Positions 32,449 to 41,065 of a stretch of 64,000 nt of DNA are shown here, piece by piece; position 1 is the stretch's first letter; every line of letters begins with the position of its first letter. The DNA is from Dyadobacter sp. MSC1_007. Lineage in GTDB: Bacteria; Bacteroidota; Bacteroidia; Cytophagales; Spirosomataceae. The stretch spans positions 1 to 64,000 of the forward strand of contig NZ_JAMOZL010000010.1 of NCBI RefSeq assembly GCF_023667495.1, read 5' to 3'. A program made the position numbers and the translations under genes. The notes beneath the pieces are model-generated. The model saw nothing but the letters and a program-made list of their open reading frames with translations, made no database searches and had not been told where the DNA came from.

Positions 32449-33597
32449 TTATGTCAATGCGACTTTCGACTGGCGCAACACTTTCATATATTCGGAAGGC
32501 GTGAAACCGGTGATTTCCTTGAAGTAACGATTGAACGAAGATTTGGCCTTGAACCCTGATTTGTAGGCCAATGAAAGGAAGTTGAAATCCTCGCCACGGC
32601 TGGACGACATCGATTCCATTTGCTTCAATGCATAGGAAACTCGGTACTCATTGATGTATTGGTAAAAAGATTTCCCCGCAAAGCTGTTGAGCGTCTCTGA
32701 GAGATGGTATTTGTTAATGCCCGTCAGGTTTGCCAGTTTATCCAGGTTCAGATCGCAGTCTGTGAAGAAAAATCGTTGGTGCATCTGCTGTTCCAGTGAT
32801 TCCCAGATCTCCTTTTGCTTTTCTTCTGCCAGTACCGCCTTTTTGGGTAACGCGCTTTCGGTGTTTTCACTTTGCATTCCGACAGGTGCGGGTAATGTGC
32901 CGGGCATCTGGTTGGCAAGGACACTTTCGACGCCCGATGTGTTCCCGGCCACATATTTAAAGTAGACAATCATCACGCAGAGCCCGGCCAATGCGGTGTA
33001 GGTGAGGATTCGGATGGGAATCATCAGATCGGCATGAAACAATGCATTGGCAAAATAAACGGGCCCGGAAATCGATACCATAGCCAAAAAGCACCACGCA
33101 ATGGTTGAGACGATCCGCTTCTCCACAATCTTATCTTCGCCAAATGTGTTCCGCAATTTGATGGCGAGCGAGGCATAAGCTATATCCGAAAGCAATATGC
33201 ACGCGTAGCTTCCCAGATTGTACCATTTAAGCAAACCATAGCCCGATGTTCCCGAAACCATAATCACACCGGCAATGGTAAAATAGGCGATAGCACCCAA
33301 AATAAAGGGCAAAAATACATACCATCGTGTGGCAGGAACAAACGCATCGTCACTTACCTTACGGGCATACAGGTACAGCAACGGCCCGTAACAAAAGCCG
33401 ATGAAGGTGTTCATTTGCTGCCTTACCTGTTCGTCGTTGACAAAATTGTAAATCACAAATTTGATAGAAAGATGACAGGCAATGCATGCGATGAACATGA
33501 TCAGCAGCGTGTCGGCGCTCGACCGCACTTTGCCTTTCCACAACATGCCGGCAGCGATAACCGCCTGAAAAATGCCTATTGCGATGATATGATGCAT
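32449..33597 (-). CDS. Membrane-anchored AraC-family regulator
   Basis: 382 residues from Met at 33597 (the frame opens eight codons earlier). About six or seven membrane helices (residues 1-220) precede a linker and a C-terminal AraC domain. Two HTH motifs are visible: Leu-Asp-Lys-Leu-Ala-Asn-Leu-Thr-Gly-Ile-Asn near 290, and Phe-Lys-Ala-Lys-Ser-Ser-Phe-Asn-Arg-Tyr-Phe-Lys-Glu-Ile-Thr-Gly-Phe-Thr-Pro near the end. This 7TM-AraC design is common in Bacteroidota. It is divergent from the TonB receptor gene (250 bases between starts) and is a plausible regulator of it. Its stop codon coincides with the junction to a broken AraC gene. Confidence 0.85.
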   Translation of the reverse strand: MHHIIAIGIFQAVIAAGMLWKGKVRSSADTLLIMFIACIACHLSIKFVIYNFVNDEQVRQQMNTFIGFCYGPLLYLYARKVSDDAFVPATRWYVFLPFILGAIAYFTIAGVIMVSGTSGYGLLKWYNLGSYACILLSDIAYASLAIKLRNTFGEDKIVEKRIVSTIAWCFLAMVSISGPVYFANALFHADLMIPIRILTYTALAGLCVMIVYFKYVAGNTSGVESVLANQMPGTLPAPVGMQSENTESALPKKAVLAEEKQKEIWESLEQQMHQRFFFTDCDLNLDKLANLTGINKYHLSETLNSFAGKSFYQYINEYRVSYALKQMESMSSSRGEDFNFLSLAYKSGFKAKSSFNRYFKEITGFTPSEYMKVLRQSKVALT

Positions 33598-33846
33598 GTA
33601 TCGTTTGTTTCTCCATGGCAAAGTTACGCGTTCAATATTACCTGGATGTTAACGAACCGGGCGCTGTGCAGCCCTCGCTGTATAATTCCACTTTCTTAAT
33701 AATTTCTTAATAAATATCTAATTGCTTGTTGGTCAAATGGTTGATGGTTTCATTCCAACGAGTGGGACATTCGTTCGTATCAGATGTCCGCCTGGGTTGA
33801 AGCCGGGAAGAAGTACCCGCACCTTTGCCGAAAACAATCTCGGACA

Positions 33847-36750
33847 ATGATGTACACTTTTACCAAAAACGGCTCCCTAACCGGAAAGCATCTTAAATAC
33901 CGGCTGCTCTTGCAATTTGCGGTCCTGATAGCACTCTCTTCCAACGTATATGGACAGACGATTAAAGGTGTGGTCATCAGCAAAGACGGAAGCCTTCCAG
34001 GGGCGACGGTGCAGCTCGCTTCTCACAATCTTTTCGCATCGACGGAAACTGACGGTTCATTTTCATTGACGCCTGCTTCGGAAGGGCGTTCGCGGCTGAT
34101 GATCTCGTATGTAGGCTATGGAAAAAAGGAGATCGATATAGTTGTAGGCAAAGGCGTTACTGATCTGGGCAACATCGAGCTGCAACCCGATGACAAGAAT
34201 ACCCTGGGCGAAGTGCTTGTGACCGGCAGTATGGCACCTTCGCAGATCAAGGCCATGAGCATCAAAAGAAATGCAAATGCAATTATGGACGTAATGGCGT
34301 CGGATGCGATCGGCAAGCTTCCCGACCGCAACATCGCTGAGGCGGTGCAGCGCATGCAGGGCGTTGCAGTGGCCAGGTATCATGGCGAAGCGGATATGGC
34401 TACCGTCAGGGGTACGCCATTCGCCTGGACTTCGACTTTGTTCAATGGGAGCCGATTGCCGAGCTCCAATGTAATGGGGAACCGATCGTCTGTCCTGGAC
34501 GCAATCCCTTCCGAAATGATCCAGTATGTGCAGGTCGCGAAAGCGATCACGCCCGACATGGAAGGCGACGCCATTGGTGGTTCCATCAACTTTATCACCA
34601 GAACTGCTCCTGCATATCGCCAGCTCAATGCGAGTGTGGCCGGTGGATATAATTCATTTTCCAAAAACGGTACTTACAACGCTTCGCTGATCTACGGCGA
34701 CCGTTTCTTCAAAGAAAAACTCGGGGTAGTGGTAGCCGGCGCCATCTGGGACCGTCAATGGGGTGCAGATGCTTTCGATGTAAGCTATAATACCAGCTTG
34801 CCGGACCCGGTGCAAAAGAAGTCCATTAATTCTGTGATGTTCAAGCGATATATGGGAAAACGCCAGACGATGGGACTGAGTGTAGGGATGGAATATAAGC
34901 TGAATGCGTCGAGCAAGCTGTTTTTCAGAGGTATGCTCAATAAATTCAATGACATCCGCCCCGTTTCGGAGTCGTATATTGACTATACCAACAGGCGTTA
35001 CCAGTACAATTACCGTTATTCGCATTACCAGACCGGCATCCGGGGTGGTGAAATAGGAGGGGTGCACCAACTTGCTTCAAGGCTCAAACTAGACTGGTCG
35101 ATCAGCGATTACACTTCCAAATATTTTCTTGAAACCCCACCTACCTACGGGGTTAAAGGCTTGCCGATCGGAACTTTCAGACAAAAGATCACGGGTGGCT
35201 TTAAAAACCTGTCGTCGGATGGCAAACGTTACTGGGGATTTGATGCGCCGGATGGAAAAGGAGGTGATCCTATGCATTTCGACGTGGGCCTGGCCAATGC
35301 AGGCGAGGTGATGGACCCTCAAAAGCTGCTTCTCCAGCAACTTGTGATCGCCCAGCTTGATAACAGCGAGCACGATCGGAGTGTGCAGGTGAATGTAGAA
35401 GCCAATACGGCAAAAAACATCAAACTAAAATTCGGGGGTAAGTATCGCCACAAATACAGGGAAAGTACCTACGGGTCGAGCATCGTGTTCGTGCCGGGAG
35501 TGGCGTTGGGCGTGCCCAACTCCCCGGCCATGTTGAGCCTGGCGAGCTTGCAGACTGCCAAACCGGCACAAGGAGCAGAATTTTTTGGACAAATGCCGGG
35601 GAGCCACAACCAATACCTGATGGACCCGCTTACCAAGGACCAGCTGTTCAATCTTTACAGTGTAGAATCGCGGACTAAAAATGGTTTTATGGAGGTAACG
35701 CCCAAAACTAACCCGACTGCGCTTTACGAAGGATCGGAACAGGTGGCCTCGGCCTATGCGATGGTTGAATACCAGGCCAGCGAAAAGCTCCGGTTGGTGG
35801 GCGGTGTGCGTAATGAATATACCTACATGAATCTGGAAGGTTCCGCAGCCACGATCTCCGGAACACCGGCAACGACCGTCATTTCGGCTACTAACGTCAT
35901 TAACCGCTATAATGCGCTGCTTCCCATGCTGCACCTGAGGTATTCGCTGAATGCAAAAGCCAATTTGCGTGCTGCCTATACCAGGACATTTGTCCGTCCC
36001 AATTTCGGCGATATGACCCCCGGTACTTCCATCGATAATACTAAGACGCCAATGAGCATCAGCAAGGGCAATCCCGATCTAAAACCGACTTTCTCCAACA
36101 ACTTCGACCTGATGGGAGAGCATTATTTTGAGAACATCGGATTACTCTCGGGCGGCGTATTCCACAAGCGTATCCAGGACGTGGTTTTTACCAATATGAG
36201 CATGCAGCGTGTCGACGGCAATGATTATCTGGTGACCCAGGCAAAAAACCTTCAGAGCGCTTCATTGGTCGGTTTTGAAGTGGGTATCAACAAACGCCTC
36301 GATTTCCTTCGCGGTCTATGGTCGGGTTTCGGAGTGGAGTTCAATTATACTTTCATCGACAGCCAGGTGAAAGTGCCGAGAGGTGTCGAAGGCAACATCA
36401 CGATGGACAAAACGCAGTTGCCTAACCAGTCGAAAAACCTGTTCAATGCAATTCTTTTCTACGAGAAAAACAATATCATGATCCGGCTGGCCGGTAACTA
36501 CCGCGGGGCTTCTGTGGAAACGATCAACCAACAGCTTGGCCGCGACTACTACATCTGGACCGACGCCAATTTCACAGTCGACGCCTCGGCTACTTACACG
36601 ATCAACAAGCGTTTGAGGGCATTTGTCGAGCTTAATAACCTGACGGATGCTCCCATCAAAATGTATATGGGCGACCGCCGCAGGACCACTTCCAGCGAAT
36701 GGTACGGCCGCAAGGGCCAGGCCGGACTTCGCTGGGACATTATCAAGTAA
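33847..36750 (+). CDS. TonB-dependent outer-membrane receptor (Xanthomonas/Caulobacter type)
   Basis: 967 residues from the Met at 33847 (the frame opens at 33784). A long signal peptide ends at Val-Tyr-Gly-Gln. A carboxypeptidase-like regulatory domain (about 25-100) precedes a plug with Ser-Asp-Ala-Ile-Gly-Lys-Leu-Pro-Asp-Arg-Asn, Ala-Val-Gln-Arg-Met-Gln-Gly-Val and Asp-Ala-Ile-Gly-Gly-Ser-Ile-Asn-Phe. These are hallmarks of the TIGR01782-type receptor group used for carbohydrates and other large ligands. A 22-strand barrel ends in Leu-Arg-Trp-Asp-Ile-Ile-Lys. No SusD partner is present. It is followed after 26 bases by an exported tyrosine phosphatase, probably cotranscribed. Confidence 0.93.
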   Translation: MMYTFTKNGSLTGKHLKYRLLLQFAVLIALSSNVYGQTIKGVVISKDGSLPGATVQLASHNLFASTETDGSFSLTPASEGRSRLMISYVGYGKKEIDIVVGKGVTDLGNIELQPDDKNTLGEVLVTGSMAPSQIKAMSIKRNANAIMDVMASDAIGKLPDRNIAEAVQRMQGVAVARYHGEADMATVRGTPFAWTSTLFNGSRLPSSNVMGNRSSVLDAIPSEMIQYVQVAKAITPDMEGDAIGGSINFITRTAPAYRQLNASVAGGYNSFSKNGTYNASLIYGDRFFKEKLGVVVAGAIWDRQWGADAFDVSYNTSLPDPVQKKSINSVMFKRYMGKRQTMGLSVGMEYKLNASSKLFFRGMLNKFNDIRPVSESYIDYTNRRYQYNYRYSHYQTGIRGGEIGGVHQLASRLKLDWSISDYTSKYFLETPPTYGVKGLPIGTFRQKITGGFKNLSSDGKRYWGFDAPDGKGGDPMHFDVGLANAGEVMDPQKLLLQQLVIAQLDNSEHDRSVQVNVEANTAKNIKLKFGGKYRHKYRESTYGSSIVFVPGVALGVPNSPAMLSLASLQTAKPAQGAEFFGQMPGSHNQYLMDPLTKDQLFNLYSVESRTKNGFMEVTPKTNPTALYEGSEQVASAYAMVEYQASEKLRLVGGVRNEYTYMNLEGSAATISGTPATTVISATNVINRYNALLPMLHLRYSLNAKANLRAAYTRTFVRPNFGDMTPGTSIDNTKTPMSISKGNPDLKPTFSNNFDLMGEHYFENIGLLSGGVFHKRIQDVVFTNMSMQRVDGNDYLVTQAKNLQSASLVGFEVGINKRLDFLRGLWSGFGVEFNYTFIDSQVKVPRGVEGNITMDKTQLPNQSKNLFNAILFYEKNNIMIRLAGNYRGASVETINQQLGRDYYIWTDANFTVDASATYTINKRLRAFVELNNLTDAPIKMYMGDRRRTTSSEWYGRKGQAGLRWDIIK

Positions 36751-36776
36751 CCACATTCAATTCACAATATCATCTC

Positions 36777-37595
36777 ATGAAAAAACTCATTTTTTGTTTA
36801 GCATTACTGATACCCGTTATCTCATTTGGCCAGCTCGCCGACAGTACCCGAAGACTCGTTCATGTGCGTGGCGCTGTCAACTTCCGTGATGTGGGAGGAT
36901 ATAAAACCGGGGACGGCAAGCAGGTTCGCTGGAACAGGGTGTTCCGCAGCGCCTCCATTCAGGGCCTGACACCCTCTGACCTGGATACGCTTAGCAGGAA
37001 ACACATTTACACGGTGATCGACTTCCGCGGCAAGCAGGAATCCGCGCAAGCTCCCGACCGCCTGCTGCCTAACACCGATTATTTATTGAGCCCGGCCGGA
37101 AGCGACGACGGCATGATGTCGAAAGAGCGAATGAGCCAGATGTTCAAAGGCGATGGTTTTCTGGAAGAATTTTATGGCAAAGGCGGAGTGAAGTATTTCG
37201 GAGAGCGCTATCGTCCGCTTTTTCAAAAACTATTGGCTATGAACGACACCACGGCCATGCTCTACCATTGCACCGGCGGACGCGACCGCACGGGCATGGC
37301 TACCGCCTTGTTCCTCTACACTTTGGGCGTTCCGCGGGAAACCATCAATGCAGATTTTACGGCTTCCAATACCTATTTGCGTCCGATGATGGGCAAAATG
37401 ATGAAGCCAATGGCCGATCGGACTGGGATGACCGTTGAGCAGCTCAACAAAAAAATGGAGCTCCGCCCCGAACTACTGGACATTTTCTTTGAAACGATAA
37501 AGACCGAATATGGCAGTGTTGAAGCCTTTATGCAAAAGGAACTGGGCGTAGGCGAGAAGGAAATCGCGGTTTTGAAGCAGAAATACACGATCTAA
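36777..37595 (+). CDS. Exported tyrosine-protein phosphatase (Y_phosphatase3-type)
   Basis: 272 residues from the Met at 36777, which starts a signal peptide ending Ser-Phe-Gly-Gln; the longer ORF from 36699 lies inside the receptor gene. The phosphatase loop is Cys-Thr-Gly-Gly-Arg-Asp-Arg-Thr-Gly, with Cys-165 as nucleophile. The N-terminal Asn-Phe-Arg-Asp-Val-Gly-Gly and Val-Ile-Asp-Phe-Arg signatures are typical of PF13350 enzymes, which act on phosphotyrosine or phosphoinositides. Periplasmic location and coupling to a TonB receptor suggest that it dephosphorylates an imported organic phosphate or ligand. A strong terminator follows. Confidence 0.88.
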   Translation: MKKLIFCLALLIPVISFGQLADSTRRLVHVRGAVNFRDVGGYKTGDGKQVRWNRVFRSASIQGLTPSDLDTLSRKHIYTVIDFRGKQESAQAPDRLLPNTDYLLSPAGSDDGMMSKERMSQMFKGDGFLEEFYGKGGVKYFGERYRPLFQKLLAMNDTTAMLYHCTGGRDRTGMATALFLYTLGVPRETINADFTASNTYLRPMMGKMMKPMADRTGMTVEQLNKKMELRPELLDIFFETIKTEYGSVEAFMQKELGVGEKEIAVLKQKYTI

Positions 37596-37639
37596 ACCAA
37601 GGAAGACATTCGTGGAATATACTGCGAGCCTTATCCGAT

Positions 37640-37673
37640 GCAAAGCCTGGCAAATCGATTTGCCGGGCTTTGC
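37640..37673 (+). terminator. Long hairpin terminator after the tyrosine phosphatase
   Basis: Two 17-base arms (GCAAAGCCTGGCAAATC with GATTTGCCGGGCTTTGC) pair with a single G-U/A-C mismatch and almost no loop, so the centre opens at the AT-rich core. A GTTTATA stretch follows. It lies 45 bases after the phosphatase stop and ends the receptor-phosphatase transcript; its symmetry also allows termination from the other side. Confidence 0.7.
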
Positions 37674-37748
37674 GTTTATAAAGATTAAATCAATAGATAA
37701 GTGGTTATAACAGCACAACGGGTTATTGTAGGTATGGTCGAAGCACAA

Positions 37749-38289
37749 CTATAAAGATATTATAACCATAGTTTCCAGCCTTTTTATGGATAATTCCAGT
37801 AGTCTTTTCCCCATAAATTTGTGCAGCGGCTTTATTAATATGAAAAGTAACCTTCCGCGCCAACTAGGAAAGACTATGAGCGTAGATAACGCAAGCTTTT
37901 TTTGACCTTTACTCGCTGCGTCAGCGAGAAGTAGTGAAATCTTAAAATCGAGTTGCTTAACGGTAGCACTCAGGACTATCTCGCGGCTATCTCTGTAAAA
38001 CACGTTTAAGAGCCCCAATTGCTCCCCTGTTTCATATTTAAAGCTATTTAGATCCAGTGGCGTATTGATTTTTTTTTGCAGTCGTAAGCCCTAAAAATGA
38101 AAATGTCTTGCTTTTAATGTTAAATATATTTTGCATTACTTCTCTCACTGAGGCTAAGAATGCCATGCAGATATGGGCAGGAGTAATCAAAACATCTTCA
38201 TTTACGAGGACTCCTTGAAAGCAATCCTTGTAATCGAATTTACTATTGATTAGTATTGAATTTTCTGGAAAATTAGTTTCTATTACCAC
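37749..38289 (-). pseudogene. DUF2867-like gene with a frameshift in an A9 run
   Basis: Two ORFs on the minus strand join into one protein. The first (38289 to 38044, 81 residues) has a DUF2867-like start and ends in a false tail. The second (from 38018) carries the C-terminal Gly-Arg-Leu-Leu-Phe-Ile-Leu-Ile-Lys-Pro-Leu-His-Lys, matching the family's Gly-Arg-Leu-Tyr-Phe...Lys-Pro-Phe-His. Reading the second frame upstream gives continuous sense (Asn-Ser-Phe-Lys-Tyr-Glu-Thr-Gly-Glu-Gln-Leu-Gly-Leu-Leu). The switch lies at nine consecutive A (minus strand) near 38069-38077. It is either a sequencing error, a real lesion, or a phase-variable tract. Confidence 0.65.
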
Positions 38290-38362
38290 CGTGAAAGTAT
38301 TTTTAACTTTTTCATTGAACGCATCTTTAGAGTATGCCTTCTAGTTCGCTCGTTTGATTTCT

Positions 38363-38515
38363 TCATCTGATCCCGTCTTCCGCTGGCGGGCTGCCTTTAT
38401 TTTCTGGTTGCCGAACGACCAATAAAATTCCGGTAGCTCCCGCAACGGCTCCTACAATGAAATCTGCTATTAGAATTTTCTTTAATAATAAAATCTCCTT
38501 ATTTATTTGCTTCAT
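38363..38515 (-). CDS. Small membrane protein or fragment
   Basis: From the Met at 38515 there are 50 residues: a charged amphipathic start (Met-Lys-Gln-Ile-Asn-Lys-Glu-Ile), a hydrophobic helix rich in Ile, Ala and Gly, then a polar Pro-rich tail. The N-terminus resembles the start of small four-helix membrane proteins common in Bacteroidota. The remaining helices are absent, so this may be a truncated gene. It lies between the DUF2867 lesion and an NTF2-like gene, in the same direction as both. Confidence 0.35.
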   Translation of the reverse strand: MKQINKEILLLKKILIADFIVGAVAGATGILLVVRQPENKGSPPAEDGIR

Positions 38516-38549
38516 GTCTAAGGTTAAATTTCGGCCCAAAAAATTTTTC

Positions 38550-39065
38550 CTATTTCGAAACATTGCCTTCCCCCGAGAAAGTGCCCCAATCCATCGATGA
38601 TTCGTATTGATATTCCCGCCAGACTGCGATTTTTTTATTTTTGATCTTTATGGTAGCGATGCCGTGATACTGCTTGTTCATAGCAAAGCTATATTCACCA
38701 AACCCGATTTGAGTCTGTTCATTGAAGGCAATATGGTGCCAGTTCATCTTCATAGGACGGGGCAGGCCTTTTTTGCCACCAAAGAATTCAAAAATGGAAG
38801 CTTGTCCCTGATAGTATTGTTTTTTGGGAGGTTCTTCATATATCGCATCTTCTGCAAACACATCGGCAGCCTTCCTGGCGTCCCCTGCATTCCACCCGTC
38901 GGAGACTTGTGTAAGCAGGTCGGTAAATTGTTCACTGGATAATCGTTTATTTTCACTGATCCGGCTACAACGGACCACGAGCAAAAATAATGCTGTTGCA
39001 AGCGTAATAACTGCTATGAACGGATAAGCTGTATTGAGCAATAGTCTGTGAATTTTCACTTTCAT
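38550..39065 (-). CDS. Membrane-anchored SnoaL/NTF2-like protein
   Basis: 171 residues. An N-terminal membrane helix (about 12-33) is followed by an NTF2-like cone: Trp-Asn-Ala-Gly-Asp-Ala-Arg-Lys-Ala-Ala-Asp-Val-Phe-Ala-Glu-Asp-Ala and Tyr-Tyr-Gln-Gly-Gln-Ala-Ser-Ile-Phe-Glu-Phe-Phe are typical of SnoaL-like domains. Such proteins bind small hydrophobic ligands or act as isomerases; the specific role is unknown. Export to the periplasmic face is inferred from the single N-terminal helix. Confidence 0.72.
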   Translation of the reverse strand: MKVKIHRLLLNTAYPFIAVITLATALFLLVVRCSRISENKRLSSEQFTDLLTQVSDGWNAGDARKAADVFAEDAIYEEPPKKQYYQGQASIFEFFGGKKGLPRPMKMNWHHIAFNEQTQIGFGEYSFAMNKQYHGIATIKIKNKKIAVWREYQYESSMDWGTFSGEGNVSK

Positions 39066-39098
39066 GGTTTTCCTGGCCTCGGCTCTACCTGCACTTCT

Positions 39099-39479
39099 TT
39101 ATTCAAACACGTTCCTGTAATGGACATAAGATATGGCAGTAGTGTAAGCAGCTACCGCCGCGAAGCATAATGTTTGGGCCTCTGCAATTACAAACACGGT
39201 CATGATACCGAAGATCAGTAAGGCAATGTTTGCAATCATGGTGATCGCATAGTTAAGCTTTGTGCATTCAAGCAGGCAGGTAATATTGAGTCCGGAATTA
39301 AAAATTACCGCAAGACCACCGCAGAAGAACCATAGTGCCTGCTCATCCAGTTTTTCATATTCAACGAACGTGTAGGCAATGTGAGCAAGACTGACTATTA
39401 ACGTAGCTGCAATACCGATCAGGTAAAGAGTCCTAGACTTAGTCATAGTTGAATCGACCCTGATTTTTTCGCTTTTCAT
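39099..39479 (-). CDS. Four-helix membrane protein of unknown function
   Basis: 126 residues with four hydrophobic segments (about 18-38, 48-68, 73-95 and 98-118). There are no recognised motifs. The first ten residues are charged (Met-Lys-Ser-Glu-Lys-Ile-Arg); Met-12 is an alternative start. It lies between an NTF2-like gene and an AraC regulator, all on the minus strand, and could be a target of that regulator. Confidence 0.6.
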   Translation of the reverse strand: MKSEKIRVDSTMTKSRTLYLIGIAATLIVSLAHIAYTFVEYEKLDEQALWFFCGGLAVIFNSGLNITCLLECTKLNYAITMIANIALLIFGIMTVFVIAEAQTLCFAAVAAYTTAISYVHYRNVFE

Positions 39480-39602
39480 GGATGATTTTTTTCTACAAAG
39501 CTAGCTAGGAAGTGTTTCAATGTATAGTACAAAACGGACATCAATCTTTTTAAATGGCTACAATTTCGTCGCGTGATAGGAAGTCAATATCACAGTACTA
39601 TT

Positions 39603-40457
39603 TTATCCATCTGACGAATGAAAATGATTAATGAAGTTCTGGTTTCTTAAGGTCTTAGAAGGAGTGTCACCGGAGAACTTCTTGAACTCCTTTATGAAAT
39701 GTCCTTGATCATAGTAACCAAAATCATAATATAGCGAGTCCGGAAGTATTTCCTGCGACTCGAAGTGAGCCCTTAAATAACTTTGAAACCGAACGACCCG
39801 AGCGAAGGATTTTATATTGTCGCCAATATAAAATTCAAATATCCGCCGAAGGTGCCGTTGGCTGATACGGATATTTTTGCCTATGTCATTTTCGATATTC
39901 AACGATCTCGTATTTTTAAATATGATTAAAATAGCTTCATGAAATCTGGTATCCAGTACTTTATTAATATTTTGAAGGTTATTTAGAAAATATTTATCGA
40001 AAGCACATTTAAATTCAATGATGCTATCATTTGGATGGATATTTTCTATTAAGAATTTTGAAGTTTTGGCATGAATTGAATCCAGGTGCTCGACGGTATT
40101 ACTTAGCTCCGACGACTTGGTGTTAAATAGATGTGAAAACATGCCGGGGAGGAACCTTATACCTGCGTAATGAAAAGAGCTACCGAGTACATACGTTGAA
40201 TATCTGTCATAGAAGCCCATCGCATAACTCTGGGAGGAATTGTTAACATCAAAAAATATGTCAACACAACCATCGGAGGCAATTTTACACGAAAATGGCT
40301 CAGTTAATGGTTGGTATGATTTGATTTCCCAATAGCACCATATGTAGGGTTGAAGCCGCGCATCCGGCGGAATTTCTCGATGGAATATATTTTCATTCAG
40401 CTGAACTTGCGGTTGGGTCGGATTGAAAAGTTTTCTTATTTCGATTTGATTTTTCAT
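39603..40457 (-). CDS. AraC-family regulator with DUF6597-type N-terminus
   Basis: The Met at 40457 (Met-Lys-Asn-Gln-Ile-Glu) gives 284 residues; the frame opens at 40505. The N-terminal domain contains Tyr-Ile-Trp-Cys-Tyr-Trp-Glu and Ile-Ala-Ser-Asp-Gly-Cys-Val-Asp-Ile-Phe-Phe, the DUF6597 pattern. The C-terminal AraC domain has Ile-Ser-Gln-Arg-His-Leu-Arg-Arg-Ile-Phe and Phe-Gly-Tyr-Tyr-Asp-Gln-Gly-His-Phe-Ile-Lys-Glu-Phe-Lys-Lys-Phe-Ser-Gly. AT-rich codon use sets it apart from the GC-richer receptor genes to its left. It is divergent from the ArsR-SRPBCC operon. Confidence 0.85.
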   Translation of the reverse strand: MKNQIEIRKLFNPTQPQVQLNENIFHREIPPDARLQPYIWCYWEIKSYQPLTEPFSCKIASDGCVDIFFDVNNSSQSYAMGFYDRYSTYVLGSSFHYAGIRFLPGMFSHLFNTKSSELSNTVEHLDSIHAKTSKFLIENIHPNDSIIEFKCAFDKYFLNNLQNINKVLDTRFHEAILIIFKNTRSLNIENDIGKNIRISQRHLRRIFEFYIGDNIKSFARVVRFQSYLRAHFESQEILPDSLYYDFGYYDQGHFIKEFKKFSGDTPSKTLRNQNFINHFHSSDG

Positions 40458-40687
40458 GTCCGTAAGTTTTTTATTTAAGTATTGTAGGTTTATAAACCAC
40501 GCCAAATCTTCTTTCTACGCTCAACAGGGGGCTGAGCCACTGGTCTCGCATTAAGCTAGACTGCAAAGCTTGCAAGAATGCTAAGGAGTCTATAGTAAAA
40601 ATGGGACATTCCGGGTAAAAGTCACGCCGAGGCCAAAGGCGAGATAATCTGCAAGTAAATATTGGAAATTATCCGTGATATAATTGT

Positions 40688-40731
40688 ATAACCAAATGGT
40701 TATTCATATGTTTGCATAACCATTCGGTTAT
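40688..40731. promoter_or_regulatory. Twin 16-bp dyads, operators of the ArsR-SRPBCC operon
   Basis: ATAACCAAATGGTTAT at 40688-40703 and ATAACCATTCGGTTAT at 40716-40731 share identical six-base arms (ATAACC/GGTTAT) around a four-base centre. They lie 28 bp apart centre to centre, on nearly the same helix face. The second ends 11 bases before the ArsR start codon, so bound repressor would block initiation. Autoregulation by the adjacent ArsR protein is the natural reading. Confidence 0.75.
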
Positions 40732-40742
40732 GAATTAAAAAT

Positions 40743-41060
40743 ATGATTGCAAGAAGAGACGTTTTTCAGGCCATTGCCGATCCTACCCGGAGGGCCATGA
40801 TTGGTTTGCTGGCCAATAAAACATTGACTATTAATGAGGTTGCTGACAATTTCAGCATGAGCCAGCCGGCCATATCCAAACATATGCATATTCTGACTGA
40901 ATGCGGCCTGGTAGTAATGGTCAAGATCGGCCGTGAAAAGCATTGCCGGGCCAATCTCAAAGGATTAGAAGAAGTGACCCGGTGGGCCGGGCAATACCTG
41001 GTGTTCTGGAACCAGCGGCTGGACGCATTGGAAGATTTGTTGAACGCTGATAACGACTAA
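40743..41060 (+). CDS. ArsR-type winged-helix repressor of SRPBCC operon
   Basis: 105 residues. It has Ala-Ile-Ala-Asp-Pro-Thr-Arg-Arg-Ala-Met (the ArsR start), Leu-Thr-Ile-Asn-Glu-Val-Ala-Asp and recognition helix Ser-Gln-Pro-Ala-Ile-Ser-Lys-His-Met-His-Ile-Leu. No ELCVCDL-type metal box is present, so it is unlikely to sense arsenic; this subgroup usually precedes SRPBCC (AHSA1-like) genes. It starts just after twin dyad operators and is followed, five bases later, by a double-SRPBCC gene, so it probably represses itself and the downstream two genes until a small ligand appears. Confidence 0.88.
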   Translation: MIARRDVFQAIADPTRRAMIGLLANKTLTINEVADNFSMSQPAISKHMHILTECGLVVMVKIGREKHCRANLKGLEEVTRWAGQYLVFWNQRLDALEDLLNADND

Positions 41061-41065
41061 TATCC

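Noticed and set aside
32449..32559. C-terminal 37 codons of the plus-strand AraC fragment ORF
   Set aside because: These codons are the antisense of the neighbouring AraC gene's HTH region and not part of a real AraC domain.
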